Below the pieces are notes generated by a model. That model saw only the letters and a program-made list of their open reading frames with translations. It was not told the origin of the DNA and searched no databases. Positions 12,342 to 23,714 of a stretch of 64,000 bases of DNA are shown here, piece after piece. The DNA lies in contig JACAXG010000132.1 in assembly GCA_018881555.1 (NCBI GenBank), forward strand, positions 1,966,676 through 2,030,675, read 5' to 3'. The position numbers and the translations under genes are program-made. Position 1 is the first letter of the stretch. The number at the start of each line of letters is the position of its first letter. The stretch comes from Amblyornis subalaris. Lineage: Eukaryota; Chordata; Aves; Passeriformes; Ptilonorhynchidae.

Positions 12342-13849
12342 CATCCGCATGTTTGTGCCAGGAGAAGGAAGAATGCCCGCAGTCCAGGAGCAGGACTGGT
12401 CTCTGAGAAAACCTGGGTGTTTTTGAAGAAGCAAGGGTATTCTTGCAGAAAATGCTCCTGCAGTGACTGTGCCCGCTGCCCCCACAGCTGGAGGAGCACG
12501 ACAGGCAGTGGGGATGGATGTGCAGGTACCAGAGAGCCTCTGTCAGGGACGTGGGTGACCCAAGACTGGCTCCCATCCCACCTTCCACGAGAGTGGCTTC
12601 TCCTCACGTTTAACAGAAATACANAAACTAGAGCTATTACAACTTCTCCCTGTGTTTTATTCACAGTGGGCGTGTTGCACCCAGCCCACTGCTGTGTTTC
12701 TTTAAATCCATTTGTTTACTTTGGGAAGGGAGATGCACAAAATAATGATAAACTAAGCNATCAATTTTTAATTTCTAAGAAAAATCCACCACACCAAACA
12801 GATTTTTGTAGCTACCAGAATGGCCACAATGTATGAGCTGGCACAGATGAAAAGTCAAGATTTTTTTTCATCTATCTTTACCATAATGACCTTTTAAATA
12901 TTTATTGTATATGTATAAAAAGGCAGAGGAAGACAATATTTGAAAATATATATGCCTAACCTTGGGTTTAAACCAAACAAAATAGTATTTAAAGAAAAAC
13001 TGAATAAATTATTTATTACCCGGGTCAATGGTTGCAGAAACACAGTTTATATAAAAACATTACAATTCCAGCCATTCTAAGTACTGGGTTTAGAAAAAAA
13101 TCCAAAACCCCTTAATGCAATTTTAATAAACCTAAAAAAAGTCATGCTCTTGTTTCAAGCTGAATAGTTTGCTGTTTCTGAATAATAATCATTCAAGACC
13201 TACATCTAACCACAAGAGTTTAGTGCTCAGATGAAATATACTTGCTGGAAAACCCCTAAGAAATAGATGTTTGATTCAGGATCTGAGTCAGTAAAACAAG
13301 ATATGATGGTTTAGTGGGATTGATGTCAAATAATAGAAAATGAGGACAGCTAATATAGAAAGAAGACTTTTGAGGAGGATTAATTAATAAATTAATAGCT
13401 GTGTGCATGGATGGAGTACAAACATGTCAACAACAGTTCATTATTCCCTTAAACAAATACAATGAGCAGATCCTTCCAAAAGGAAGTTGAACTATTTGTG
13501 CTTGAGTAAAGATCATGTGTGAGTGGATGAATGGATGAATGGATGGATGGATGGATCGAGAGATAATGTATATATGAGGTGCACAGAGACAAACACACGT
13601 GCACACACTCACACCCATACATTTATATAAAGTGAATTTTTCAAGTGTATCTTTTATTGCACTCCAAGGGTCAAACTGGAATATTATAGCATTTAATTAT
13701 ATTTTTGCNTTGCATGAAATTTTGCTGTGTTTTAGTGGGTGACAGATTAGGTTATGCTACATCAGGAATAGATAAAGATCACCTCTTTTCCACATTACAT
13801 TTTTATTGCTAGAGATAGACATGACTTTTTCTAAAAAAACCCACAAAAC
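12342..13849. other. Non-coding DNA, AT-rich from about 12.84 kb
   Basis: The left part (12342-12840) is GC-moderate unique sequence. From about 12841 the block is AT-rich with many A and T runs and almost no open frames. An ATGG microsatellite lies at 13523-13556. No gene or recognised transposon. Confidence 0.55.
13523..13556. repeat. (ATGG)n microsatellite
   Basis: Tandem GGAT/ATGG tetramers, the first two with an extra GAAT variant, then three or more exact units. Confidence 0.9.
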
Positions 13850-14180
13850 AANCCTTTTGTCAGAAAATGCTGATTTCTTGGCATCAAGGCTTTCTATGGA
13901 AAATGTTTATGTTTTTGCATTTTTAATTAAATAGGTTTTTTTAATTGTTGGAACATAAGTTTCAAAACAAAAAAATTCCAGATTTTCAGTTCAAAACAAG
14001 ATTGTTTGAAATGTACGTTAATTAGCATACAAAAATAACAATCCCGGTACTAAAATGAAATGTCTCAGAATGATCAAAACACAAACAGGTTTCTACAGCC
14101 CTGAAGTAATATAATTTTTTTGCTTTACAGAAGTTTTCAGGCTTTTCATTGTTCGTCAAAATGAGCAAAAAATATTTTTT
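13850..14180. mobile_element. Possible ancient MITE-like repeat
   Basis: The stretch has words resembling an old amniote non-autonomous DNA repeat that I recall from reptile genomes: TTTTGTCAGAAAATGCTGATTT near 13856-13877, then T-rich sequence with TTCAAAAC near 13960, and a TTCGTCAAAATGAGC word near 14152. No clean terminal inverted repeats or target duplication are visible, and plain AT richness is an alternative explanation. A repeat-library search would settle it. Confidence 0.25.
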
Positions 14181-15125
14181 TTAAAATACACAAGAGATTA
14201 GGAGAACAGTATTTTGCCCAATTTGAGAGTACTGCTCAGGCTAAGTAGGAATATCAGAGGCTGGACAGAATAAATGAATAAATACATTAAAAATAATAGA
14301 TCAAAGCAATCTGGTTTTGAGCAAGAAAGCACTTCCAATTTAAGGGTCAGCAGTTTTGACAGAGATATACAAATATTCATGTGTGTATTAAAATAAAACC
14401 AGTGGNATATATAGATCTATACACACAAGCACATCCACCCTCTATAATCACTTTATTTGATTTTTGCATTTGGCTTTTTCTTTTTCACGACGATGTGCTG
14501 CACAAATTTCATGTAGAAACTTCATAGCTAAAACAATCACCACAAAAACCTGGGTTAATGATTAACTCTGAATGAAGAGTTATAAGCACTCATCAAGGTA
14601 ATACATGATACAACTTAGCCATTTCCTTTCTCTTTTCAGTTTTTCAAAAGGGGCAAGGGAGCATGAAGAATAAAGCCAGGCATCCTTATTTGGTTGAAAT
14701 AATAGCCAGTATACCAGAACTTCAGACAAATCCTTCTTGCTTTCTTTCAGTGGCCTCAACCATTTTGATCTCATTTCATCATTGAATGGACCCCTTAACA
14801 GAGAGTGACCCCATATTTTAGGACTGAAAACATACACCTTGTTAGTGTGAGTTTATTTTTTTGTTGTTTGAAAAGTGGGCAAATGTAGTCAAAGCTCTCA
14901 CAAAACATCACAAGAGGCTCTTTCTTCTTTCATGGCACATTGAACATGTAAAGTAATCATTGTTTACAATACAGAGGCAGATAGCAAAGACGTGTTTGTT
15001 GTCTCACGCTGTATCTAATTATGCACTAGATTTTGATTTCAGTTGCTTTGCCTTTCCATGTTATTTTAATTTTGAATGATGATCACTGAAGGGAAAGGAG
15101 GGAAAAAAGGGAACAGAAGAGACGG
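14181..15125. other. Unique AT-rich DNA, no gene seen
   Basis: There is no supported feature. Minus-strand frames at 14198-14380 and 14580-14837 show no domain. Confidence 0.55.
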
Positions 15126-15565
15126 GATGTGTCAGCNCGGCCGTGGTCCCCCCACGCGGAGCCCGCGTAGGCGGGACCTGGAGCACCGCGCTCGGCACTG
15201 GGCACCTCATTACCGCAGGCAAATTGGAGGAGCCAGGCACGGCTGCGAGCACGACGAAGGGCCGCTAGGACCGGCCTGAGGAGAAAGATTAAAAGACTCA
15301 AATATGTACAGACAGGGCAAGCGGCGGGGCAGCCCCGCTCCCCACGCGCCGGAGGGAGGAGAGCCCTGCCCAGCAGGCCCGAGGGTCTCTGCTGCGGAGA
15401 AATGGGGTGATACGGAGCAGAAGGGAGACACACGTGAAACCTCAGGAGCTTCCAGGTTTGGCTGTGAAAGGACAGTGAGCCATGGAACAGCCTCCTCAAA
15501 GAAGCTGCAGAAAGTCCTTCGTTCGGGATGTTTAAGCGGAGCTGAGCGGAGCGCGACGAAATTCC
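15126..15565. promoter_or_regulatory. CpG-rich islet, candidate promoter or enhancer
   Basis: About 30 CpG dinucleotides fall within about 430 bases, in clusters at 15137-15190, 15238-15265, 15318-15355 and 15519-15562, with an E-box CACGTG at about 15430. This is the longest CpG-rich stretch of the window and is set in AT-rich flanks, which fits a CpG island. No start site, TATA box or coding first exon can be shown. Open frames here (15083-15586 minus; 15304-15684 plus) run in competing phases and have no family signal. It could be an orphan CpG island or the promoter of a non-coding RNA. Confidence 0.45.
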
Positions 15566-15600
15566 CAGAGGAAGAAATCCTGGCAACGCCCTGGGTGCAT

Positions 15601-17557
15601 CAGCACACCATTCACACTCCTGCCTTTTGTTTCTCTCTCCCTCCTAGCTGGATTTTTGCTTGTTTACTCAAAGTGCTCACATAATTTGAAGCTTCTTAGT
15701 ACTAAAATTCTAATGCCTTTTATGTGTTCTGAAGGACCTTTACACGCAGCCAGGGAACTCTCACCCCACAAGCCTCATCAATTCTGCTCTCAGTGCCATG
15801 GGATAGATGGGAGCAGCCTGAGACAAACGTGGAGAAATTCAGCATGGAGTGATGAGAGCAGCAGTAACTGATTTTTTGCCTTTTTATCTCCCCTAGAGGA
15901 TCTAGTTCAAGCAGGGATGGAGTTTCTAAGAGGGTTCGCATGCTTGGCTCCAACATTGACTTTTGTTTGACCAATAGACAAGACCATTCCATGGGTTCTC
16001 CTGGAACTGCGTCCCGCAAAGTGCTGCCAAGGATGCTGTCAGGCACAGGCAGCACTGACCTGGATGTGTTTAAATACGTGCAGTCCTGTGTGTAATCTTA
16101 GGATATGTACTGAGACTGAAACTGTCTTCTGCTGGGTAGAAGAAAGATAACAATGGAAGCTTTGGAGTAAAAAATTGCTTGAAAAGACTTCGAATGTTAC
16201 TGATTTTTTTTTCCCTAAAAAAATTCCAACTTTTTTCAACCATCTCTAGTGAGCGTATTAGATGAAGAGGATTAGCATAAGAAATCTGACTCAATGCAAA
16301 ACTTGTAAATATTGAACAAAAACTGACAATTAGCCAGGAATGAAAAGGCAAAATGTAGCTACAAAGGAAAAAACAGTTAAAAATTAATTGAAATTACCCC
16401 CAGATTAAGGACATTCACTGACAAAAAGCCCAAATATTTGGAGATAGTGGAAAGGAGAGATCAGACATCTGCATACAGATGTTAATAACCAGAAAAATAA
16501 ATAAGAGCTGTGTGTGAGTGATCCAGGAGCCTTGCTTCCAAAAATGACAAAGGAAAGATGTCAGCAGACCGTGGATCAGGCCCCAAGCCTTAAGTGGACA
16601 ATCCAGAATATTACAAATCACTCTTGGGATCAAGTTGCATCGATGTCATCTAATTACAGATAAAACTACAGAGTATTTAACATCTCGTTAATTTAAGTAC
16701 CTGGGGCCATATCATGGCATCAATTTTTAAGTAGATGTCCCCATTGATATCAAAGACGAGTTCACACGGTACGGCCCACGTAGCTGAACCTTGGGGGACG
16801 CAGCAGACAAAGACAGGCGGACAGGGAGACATAACAAAATATTCCCCTTTCTTCCACTCCCTTTTCCAGTCTCCTTCCTTTCTCTATTATTGGCTTAGAT
16901 GCCTGCACATTTTTTCAGCTGGTCCCCAAGTGTGATTTCTATAGTCATCATTCCATAGGGATGATGCTGAACCATGTTCACAAGATGAGGATCCTCAAGT
17001 TCAGTTTTAAGCTCTGTTACCAAAATGAGGTATTCAGTAGTGGGAGGGTTATCATATTTCTCTTTCAAGCTGTCAGAGGTTGTCAGAAAGATTACAGATT
17101 TTAACATTCGTTCTGTTTTGTTTAGTTTTGTTTCTGATCCTGACTAGAAAAATGAGAGAAAACACAGATACTGACATTAGATATGTCAGAGAATACTTTA
17201 CAATTTTCCTGACGAAAACTGGGTTCTTTAAGATAACATTTTTTAAAATTAGGTTTTTAATATTTCTAATTTTTTTTCCCCAAAATAGTCTCAAGGGAAA
17301 TGCAACAGAAATAATGCTGCTTTTGTTTTTTGAGAGTCAGAACATTTCAAACACCTGGGATTTTGATTTTTGCCACTTCCCTTGTCTTTTTTTGCTTACT
17401 ACCAACTAGTACAGATTTATACTACCTTTGCTATGGTAGTGGTTATAGTTTCCCCATCATCTCCCATTTTCTTTTGTTTTTTGTTTTTTTTTCCGCTGGT
17501 GTTTATCTGGCAGAGAAATCTCTTTTAAAATTTAAAAAAGTGTTAAGAGGAAAAAAA
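15601..17557. other. Unique non-coding DNA, no gene seen
   Basis: No gene or named repeat. The part from about 16070 to 16720 is unique and only moderately AT-rich. Frames of 60-126 codons on both strands lack any signature. Confidence 0.55.
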
Positions 17558-17636
17558 CAGAATGACTGAATGGTTGAGGTTGGAAAGGACCTCTGGAGGT
17601 CATCTTTCCAACTTTCAGACAAAACAAGGCTTCTGG
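17558..17636 (-). mobile_element. CR1 LINE 3-prime terminal fragment
   Basis: The plus strand carries the complement of the CR1 terminus: GAATGACTGAATGGTTGAGG, then TTGGAAAGGACCTCTGGAGG, then a TCATCTTTCCAAC word. This order (AGAATGGTTTGGGTTGGAAGGGACC, then the TCATCTAGTTCCAACC type) is diagnostic of CR1 tails in birds. Only about 80 bases remain, so this is a severely 5-prime truncated copy on the minus strand. An A-rich stretch lies directly outside its 3-prime end. Confidence 0.85.
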
Positions 17637-19459
17637 ACAGTTAACATTTTTCTTCTATATCAAATTCTAAGAAATGAGAATGGCACCAACAGCTTTTGGA
17701 GGACGAAATTATTTTTTATATATTCTGTCCACCTACTCTTAGTAACTTTGTGATAATGACAGGACAGGTGTGCAAATCTCACAAATCTGGTATCTTTGAC
17801 TTCAGTGAACTGTTCACACCTCTACCAGTGGAAGACCTGTTCTTATTTCGTGTAACAGCAATGCTGCCTACTGTGTCCGAGCCTACATTTCAAAATAGGT
17901 TGAGGTGTTTGCCCTTTATTTTGCCCTTAAAAAATGCTCACAAACACACATCAGATTGTGGCCACGAGTTTTCTACTGAGTCCAATGACTGTTCTCAGAC
18001 ATAAAATTAAACTCAGGTTGAAGTACCTTGCTAATCAAACCTTAAAATCAAAATAACCACATAGACTTGATTCAGCTTCCACTTTAGCTGGAATCAGACA
18101 CTGAAATGTGCTCAGATTGCTACAAAAGAAGGAATTTGGTCTTTGTCAAGAAATAGAAACCCCTTTTTTGTTATTTAGTTCTACACTTTAGAAGAACGAA
18201 ATATAGAAATCTTTGTGAGGTGTACCACGTCCTAATCTTGAAGAATCTTTACCTAAGATCTTGAGGAGGTTAAGATACCATATACTGAAACACCCTTTCT
18301 TTCCAAATGGGAACTTATTCCAGGGCCTTCATTAAAGTTGAAGGATTCAGCTCTTATCACGTAATAATAGAGGTGTCACTAACAAAGTAGTTAACGGAAT
18401 AGATGGTGGCAGAAAGGCCACACTGCAAGAATGCGACATTTCCTTTGACTCTCTAGACTTCTGCTTTGCAAGTAAAATTTCCACAGTAACTCAGATGCCA
18501 CATTCTTTTTCTTTTTCGGTATTAAGACCATGTCACTACTACTATAATAAAACTCACTGGCTCTATTGGGTAGTTAGCAGGAATAAGTTTTCTCTGGCTA
18601 TCGTAGGAGAGCTTCANGTTCTCTAACTTCTCTGTTTCATCGGTTTTGGACTTTTACTTTCTGCAAAGACCAAAATGCTGAACCTGAAACAAAGCCTCTC
18701 CAAGGGGCAACAAGAACTGCTGGGCTGCAATGAGGTGTCAAGTGACTTTGTCACCCCACACTGAAATTTTTTTACTTTCTCAAATGTTTCTGAAGCTGTT
18801 TTGGAAACTCTAATCATGAGAACGTTTTTCACTTTCATTACATCTTCACTAATTTAGAGCTAAAGAACAAAAACCATCGGTGTAAAGATTCAAAACCAAC
18901 TAGTGATTTGGGTCCTTTTAGTTTAGGGCATGAAAACATTCATTCAAGGGTATGTTAAGAATGCTCGACCTCTGCAGAAATCTTACATCTTTCAGAAGTC
19001 ACTAGGGATGCTTCCAAATTTATTAGGAATCTGAAAAATAAATGAATGATGCCATAAAACTTGGAGAAGAAAATACCCAATGGCAGAAGCCTTCCAAACC
19101 TAGTCTGTCCTCCAGGACAAAAGTACTTTCATCCAAAGTTAAATTCTTGGTTAACAATCCCGTTCTATTTTTAGTTCCAGTTTTACTTTTGGTCCCAAAA
19201 GATTCCCCTCCCTTTTTTTTCCTTTTCATAATTCTCCAAGGTTGTGAGAACAGAGTCACAAATATTTTGCAATTGTGAAATCCATAGTTTATAAATAGCA
19301 AGAGTGCCCATGTGCACAAGAGAGAATCAGAAAGTTGCGCAAATCAAACCCAGTCTTTGGAAACCGATGGAGTCTTTCCATTGACTTCGTCACGTTTGGA
19401 GCAGGACCTAACGTGGGAGGTTTTTACTTTTATTGGACATTTAGGGCTTATTTTGGAAC
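17637..19459. other. Unique non-coding DNA, no gene seen
   Basis: No supported gene or repeat. Frames of 60-102 codons occur on both strands without signatures. The block 18000-18600 has almost no open frames. Confidence 0.55.
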
Positions 19460-19850
19460 ATGTCAGTAAGAGGTAGGATGGAATTAATTTGAACAGAAGG
19501 AAAACTCAAGACAGCCCTGTAGAGAAGCTGAAGCATTTAAAGAAATGGGCTGAAGGGNGAGGCCAGCATTACAGAAAGGACAGAGACCATGAGAAGAGGC
19601 TGCTGAAGTAGATACTTGAACAGAGAAAAAACTCTTAAGTGATGATACAGAGAGTGCAAGATCCACAGAAAAGGAAAAAAGTGCAGAGAGAACATTAAGT
19701 GAAAAACTCAGGAAATGGAACAAAGGAAGAAAGGCAGAGATTCAAAGGTCACCTAGGAAAGTTTCTGAGTTGTCTGTATACAAATGCAACAAGCGTAACA
19801 AAGGAGCCAAGAAAACAGAGAGACCAAGAGACAACTCAGATGGGATTCAA
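19460..19850 (+). mobile_element. Purine-rich block, possible decayed CR1 5-prime region
   Basis: The plus strand is strikingly purine-rich over nearly 400 bases, unlike either flank. At 19770-19800 it reads TTGTCTGTATACAAATGCAA followed by CAAGCGTAACAAAG, which resembles a TCTATATACAAATGCAAGAAGCATGGGAAACAA-type segment that I recall upstream of the endonuclease region of reptile-type CR1 elements. If right, this is old 5-prime LINE sequence in plus orientation, separate from the other copies. The match is short, so the call is tentative. Confidence 0.35.
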
Positions 19851-22800
19851 TTGATCACTCCTTCCATGAACCTTTCTAGGTATTTATTGCATGACACTTA
19901 GGTGCACAAGTGGCTGTTTTATGTGCAGACACATAAAATAGTATCAAGGGTTCCAAAATTACATGCAGGTTTGCATCACCTTCTGGGTGTCCCTCTGCCA
20001 CTGCCTGCAGCGATACAGGAGTGGAAAAGGATGGTCGAGACCTGAAAATGGGAAAACCTAGAGGACATTGTCATTAAGGATCTCTGAGTGGGATATGTGC
20101 TAAGGAGCAATCTTTGTTCCAGTGACCTCCCTCTGGGACCTCCAGCACTCCAGGTAGCACTGCACTGTCAGCGGAAACACTCTTCTTCNTACCCACTTTC
20201 CCCTAAAATAACTATTTTCGAAGTAGACACACTCCCAGGCTCCCTGCTCTGTTCTGAGTGGAGAAATCAAAGTCCACCATCAGGAACTCTCCTTCAAAGT
20301 CTTCACTACTCCTTCCTCCCTAGATGTATTAACTATGAAAATGAGGTAATTAGTCACAGNTTGGCTGGATACAGCTGTAGGGGATTGCAGGGCGCCCTGT
20401 GGCTCCTGTATATAAAGAGAGGTAGTTATTCCTTGGGACTGTGGTGCCAGGAATTTTGCAGCCTTTTGAGGAGAGTTGTCTCTCAAACCAGCTTAATTGA
20501 GACACTGGCAAACGAAAAGCCTTGAAAGATGGGCAATAGTGCACCACATTTCAGTATGCCTTTTGACAGCAGCAGTCATGTAGCTTGTAGCCAAAAATAA
20601 GGTTGCAATCAAAGGGAAAGTTTGTGGCTTAATCTTCTTGCATGGTAACCATGAGCACCTGTGCACCTTGGAATAATTTCTACTCATTTGTGTGTTGACA
20701 GCTGTATTTGAATTTGAGTGTCCTCTGACTTCCCTCTTCCAAAGGGAAATGCTCATTTTAGGGGTACTTCTGAGAAGGGTACCTGTGTGTCTGGCACTGT
20801 TTCAGCTCTCTTTATTTCAGGAGAAGCTGTGTTTTGAGCTCATGGTACAACAGTAGTCAAGCATGGCATTCCCAAAAAATAAAAGGCATTTCTTAGTTAT
20901 ACTGTTTTTACGAACAGAGCTGTGAGGTTTACATGGCTCAGTTTTCTGCTATTACTGTTTTATCACCACAAGTAAGGTAGCAATGGGGAGCTGCTGCTGC
21001 AACTGTTGGAGCACCACACCAGCCTTGCTTCCAGGCATGGCACTGTCAGGCTGCAGGGNTGTGTGGAAAGGACTTTCTCATGCAGCTGTTCAGTCCATGC
21101 TGTGACTGGACGAGCTCACCCAGCCACAGGAAGATCCCAGGGTTTTCTGTGATATGGGATGGAAAACTACCCAAAGTGCTCAGCTTTCCACAGTGTATTG
21201 CAGATGTCAACCTCCCCAGAACAGCCAGTTTTCCTGGAAATTCAGCCTACATTTTTGCATCTGTATTAAACACCTTTAACCTTTGTGTCTAATTCTCAGG
21301 ATGCCAAAACAAAATCCCTAGTTCCTGAAGCACTGGGAGCTTTTAGCACTGTTGATTTGAATCCCAGATTCCTTCACCCTGTCTAGAAATCAACAAACTT
21401 CCTACTGAAGGAAATCTTTCAGCTTTTACCAAGCTTTCCTGGCTTTTTAAATCTAAGGAAGAGAAGCATGTTACTTAAAGGAATCGGTATGCGTTTGATA
21501 ACTGCACCTCCCTTTCTTGGCTGGAGATAATATACTTACATTAATGTTTTTGTCTTTTGTTTCCTTAAGAGTTGGTTCACACATGCCCTAACTTAGCGAC
21601 TGTCAATAATTTTGGATAAAATTTGTTGTTGACCTACAGACTGCTCATTCTGAGTATGACAGTCACCTCTAGTTTGAAAAAGACTCCTTCACATCCGATG
21701 TCTTTAATCCTGACTATCTGTGGTTCACAAAAAGTAATTCGGGTCTAAGCAACTGGCTATTTTTGTTTTACTTTTTTTGGCCTTGAACACTGAAGGGGTT
21801 TTTTTCAAACACTGTATTTTTAAAATTTCCCAGGGCATCTGAAATCTGGGATAGATTTTTCAAGTTTATATTGAATATACAACTATAGAATTAGATTCCT
21901 TATTCACTCTTAAATGTTTTTTAGAACAGAGGAAGTGAGAGACAGTGCTGACACAGATATGCATATGTGATCTCTCTCCACCAACATAATTAAAACTTCT
22001 TAGTAGATGTGTTGCACACAGTAATTCAATTTTCAAAAAACACTTTTAAAAGACACTGTACACTTCCTGCACAAAATCTTTTTGAGACCAACAGTGAATG
22101 TATTTGGAGATAGAAGCTTGGCAGTAGTCCAGATTGATCTGTGGAATATCATCCCTTGATTTTTTTTTCTAACAGATCCTGGAAGCAAGAAAGTAAAATT
22201 ACTTAAATATGAGAGAAGCAAGCCATCCCATGGGAAAAAAAACCACAGAATAACTGAGATGGGGTGATTCTGACACCTTGATTTTGGGATATCAACTATA
22301 CACAGGCTCACCTACCACCTAAGGCATTTAAAACAGAACATGGAGGCTGTTCAAACTGATGGTGATTCAGACACACATCAATGAACTCTGATCACATCCA
22401 CCAAGTGCAGAAGACCCCCAGCCATTGGCTGACAAGGACCTCAACATGTCCTGTGCCTTGCCTGCAAGAAGCTGTATCACCAAGCAAGGGAGTTCCTAAT
22501 ACTTTAATAATGAGTCTGGCTAAACACATTTTATGCCCAAGAGAAGGGTATGAGCTAAAAGGATCCTGTAGATCCAGGCGTTTTTCAAAAACAGTTTGTT
22601 GCAAGGGAATCTTTCTAGAAGAGGAATGAAAAAGCAAAATTTTTGTGTCCACTCCTTTAAAAAGAGGTAGACAGGGGAGGGAAGGATGCAAGAGGAGTGA
22701 AAGTGGAGGTCGAGACAGCAGCAGGGGAAACTGGCTTTGGACAAGAAACTATAAACTGAAGAATCGTGACATATTTCCTTGTGTGGAAAGGGAAAGAATC

Positions 22801-23144
22801 ATCACCTCGATGGTCTGGTAAGATGTTTCATGCCTGCAAGCACGGAGTTTCCTCTTGACAGCTGGTGAACTGTGACTGCTAATGGAGCAGTGACCCAGTA
22901 GGGGAAATGCCATGGCCTTCTCCATACTCAACACTGGAGACAGTGCTCCTCTGTGCATTTCCTACAGAAAAATGCCACCAATCTCTTGCTTTCCATAGGA
23001 TGGTGTCCTGTACCTCAAACCAGCTGTGATCACTTCAACTCTTCTTCTTCTTAGAGTGTCTCAAATAAATTGGAAGGACTCTTGTTTTTCTACTTCTTGA
23101 TCTGTTTGTTGCAGGTAGAGCTTTGGAGAGATCCCAGGAAACAA
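19851..23144. other. Unique non-coding DNA, no gene seen
   Basis: No gene or recognised repeat. A plus-strand frame at 20088-20525 (145 codons with two N codons) and overlapping minus-strand frames have no family signal. Around 21900-22000 the sequence is AT-rich. Confidence 0.55.
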
Positions 23145-23714
23145 TGAGTTTAACCGGGATAGAGTTAATTTTCTTCCTAGTAGCTGACAGGGGTCTGTGN
23201 CTTGGATTTGTCCTAGAAACAGNGTTGATAACACAGAGATGTTGTTGTTATTGCTGTTGTTGTGCCTATACAGAGCCAAGGCCTCTTCTGCTCCTCACCC
23301 CACCCCAGCAGTGTGCCTGCTGGGAGAGGACACAGCCAGGACAGCTGACTCCAGCTGACCACAGGGATATTCCAGACCGTGCAATGTCATGCTCAGCATG
23401 TAAAGCTGATGGAAGAAGAAGCAAGGGGGGATGCTGGGAGTGATGGTGTTTTTCTTCCCAAGTAACCTTTAGGCATGATGGAACCCTGCTTTCCTGAGCA
23501 TGGCTGAATGCCTGACCATGGGAAATAGGAAGCAAATTCCTTGTTATGCTTCACTTGTGTGTGTGGCTTTTGCTTTCTCTATTAAACTTCTTTATCTCAA
23601 CCCACAAGTTTTCTAACTTTTACTTTCCTAATTTTCTCCCCCATGCCACTCAAAGGGGAGTGAGTGAGTGGCTGTGGGGCTGAGTTGCTGGCTGGGGTTA
23701 AACGATATTTGACA
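23145..23714 (+). mobile_element. Solo LTR of an avian endogenous retrovirus
   Basis: About 570 bases match the layout of an LTR family common in birds: a TG start leading into a GGGATAGAGTTAATTTTCTT block (about 23156-23175), a GTTGATAACAC word, an AGGACAGCTGAC segment (about 23338-23349) followed by GGGATATTCCA, a poly(A) signal ATTAAA at 23581-23586, then TTTATCTCAACCCACAAG and a terminal GCTGGGGTTAAAC block ending near GACA. The poly(A) signal position sets plus orientation. The TATA region near 23396 is degraded. No primer-binding site, gag-pol-env or second LTR follows, so it is a solo LTR left by recombination. Two N bases lie inside. Target-site duplications are not clear. Confidence 0.8.

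Noticed and set aside
12214..12664. Frames reading His-Thr or Cys-Val repeats
   Set aside because: They are products of the TG microsatellite at 12291-12341.
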